From Leisingera sp. ANG-M1 (GTDB lineage: Bacteria; Pseudomonadota; Alphaproteobacteria; Rhodobacterales; Rhodobacteraceae), in assembly GCF_000813745.1 (NCBI RefSeq), contig NZ_JWLC01000029.1, positions 45,285 to 109,284 of the forward strand: a stretch of 64,000 nucleotides of DNA. The letters are read 5' to 3'. This document shows, one piece after another, positions 63,601 to 64,000 of this stretch; the first letter of the stretch is position 1; every line of letters starts with the position of its first letter. A program made the translations under genes and the position numbers. The notes under the pieces were generated by a model. The model did no database searches. It saw only the letters and a list, made by a program, of their open reading frames with translations, and had not been told where the DNA came from.

Positions 63601-64000
63601 TCCTATAGGTTAGACAATTTGCGTCCTATGCGGGCGCTGTATTTTCCGGGCATGATCGCTTTGTCCCGTAGACTGGGTCTTGGCCGCCGTGGGGGCAGTG
63701 TCGACTTCGTGAGGTGTCCATCAAAGGAAGGCTTTGGTTCCTTCCGACAAGCGGACCTTCAATGACAACCTTTTCTTCCGCAACAGGATCGGCTCTGCAG
63801 CCGCTATCCAAGGTCTGCATTAGGCTTTATCACTGTCTCTGAGGTTTTGGCCGTTGTTGTATGTCTGCCACAGTGCGAGTTGAGCTCGTTTGCTTCCACA
63901 GTGCTTCCAGCGGTTGCGGTGGCGCGAACGCGGGAAGCGCCCCTTGTGGCGCTATCATCTTGATTTGGCTGTAGTATTTTGGTTGCGGGAGCAGGATTTG
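63601..64000. other. Right-end noncoding stretch
   Basis: No supported gene; only short overlapping frames. Confidence 0.4.

Overview
The window looks like a piece of a marine alphaproteobacterium of the Roseobacter group (Rhodobacterales, perhaps close to Leisingera or Phaeobacter). The basis is high GC coding sequence, a TRAP transporter, many LysR regulators, several Rieske/PDR oxygenase sets and a dispersed GC-rich intergenic repeat. The genus is an inference. I recognised no rRNA, tRNA, CRISPR array or replication gene. Most of the window is accessory metabolism in small operons, each beside its own regulator.

Layout. 1-5200: end of a TonB-like protein, a cupin protein, then a TauD-type dioxygenase and a sulfatase divergent from a LysR regulator. 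5631-6280: decayed IS3-family transposase. 6514-11090: YcaO, TfuA, a gluzincin-type metalloprotease and a small protein ending in six exact SGAKV repeats. I read this as a thioamide-type RiPP (ribosomally made, post-translationally modified peptide) locus. 11562-14746: a secreted beta-propeller protein, an MbnH-like di-heme enzyme and an MbnP-like copper protein in one tight operon; a convergent gene encodes a kynurenine-formamidase-like hydrolase. 15779-20312: a SnoaL-like secreted protein with a divergent LysR, a Tat-exported intradiol-dioxygenase-like protein paired with a haem-type membrane protein, and a DUF3179 protein. 20504-22719: an IS21 remnant that has cut into a SWIM/VWA gene pair. 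22940-25977: LysR, MDR oxidoreductase and nitronate monooxygenase. 26306-29785: short integrase and a nicotinamide salvage operon (nadV, nadM-Nudix) preceded by a ten-codon leader peptide whose ribosome site lies in a perfect hairpin.

30043-43215 is a coherent demethylation island: glutathione-dependent formaldehyde oxidation (frmA plus an fghA broken by one in-frame stop), NdmE-, NdmD- and NdmC-like proteins, a BMP-type ABC importer, a PDR/VanB-type reductase, a complete Rieske oxygenase of NdmA/B size, and a divergent AraC regulator. NdmC-like lacks a Rieske domain while NdmD-like carries an extra one, the arrangement known from the caffeine N7-demethylase NdmCDE of Pseudomonas putida CBB5. 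The model is import of an N- or O-methylated compound, oxidative demethylation and disposal of the formaldehyde.

43610-45283: a lone ComEC-like metallo-beta-lactamase protein in less GC-rich DNA. 45703-57698: a GntR regulator, hot-dog thioesterase, TRAP transporter, FAD oxidoreductase, CoA-transferase and enoyl-CoA hydratase, then a MocR regulator, a 3-hydroxyisobutyrate-dehydrogenase-like enzyme and a class II aldolase. This looks like uptake and CoA-dependent breakdown of an unidentified acid. 57924-60018: SDR and luciferase-domain protein divergent from a LysR gene whose start sits in a hairpin almost identical to the nadM leader hairpin. 60420-63600: a DUF4034-like secreted protein and three small unknown genes.

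The most promising undescribed system is 6514-14746: a YcaO-TfuA cluster with a repeat-bearing precursor candidate, next to a copper/kynurenine (MbnH-MbnP) operon.
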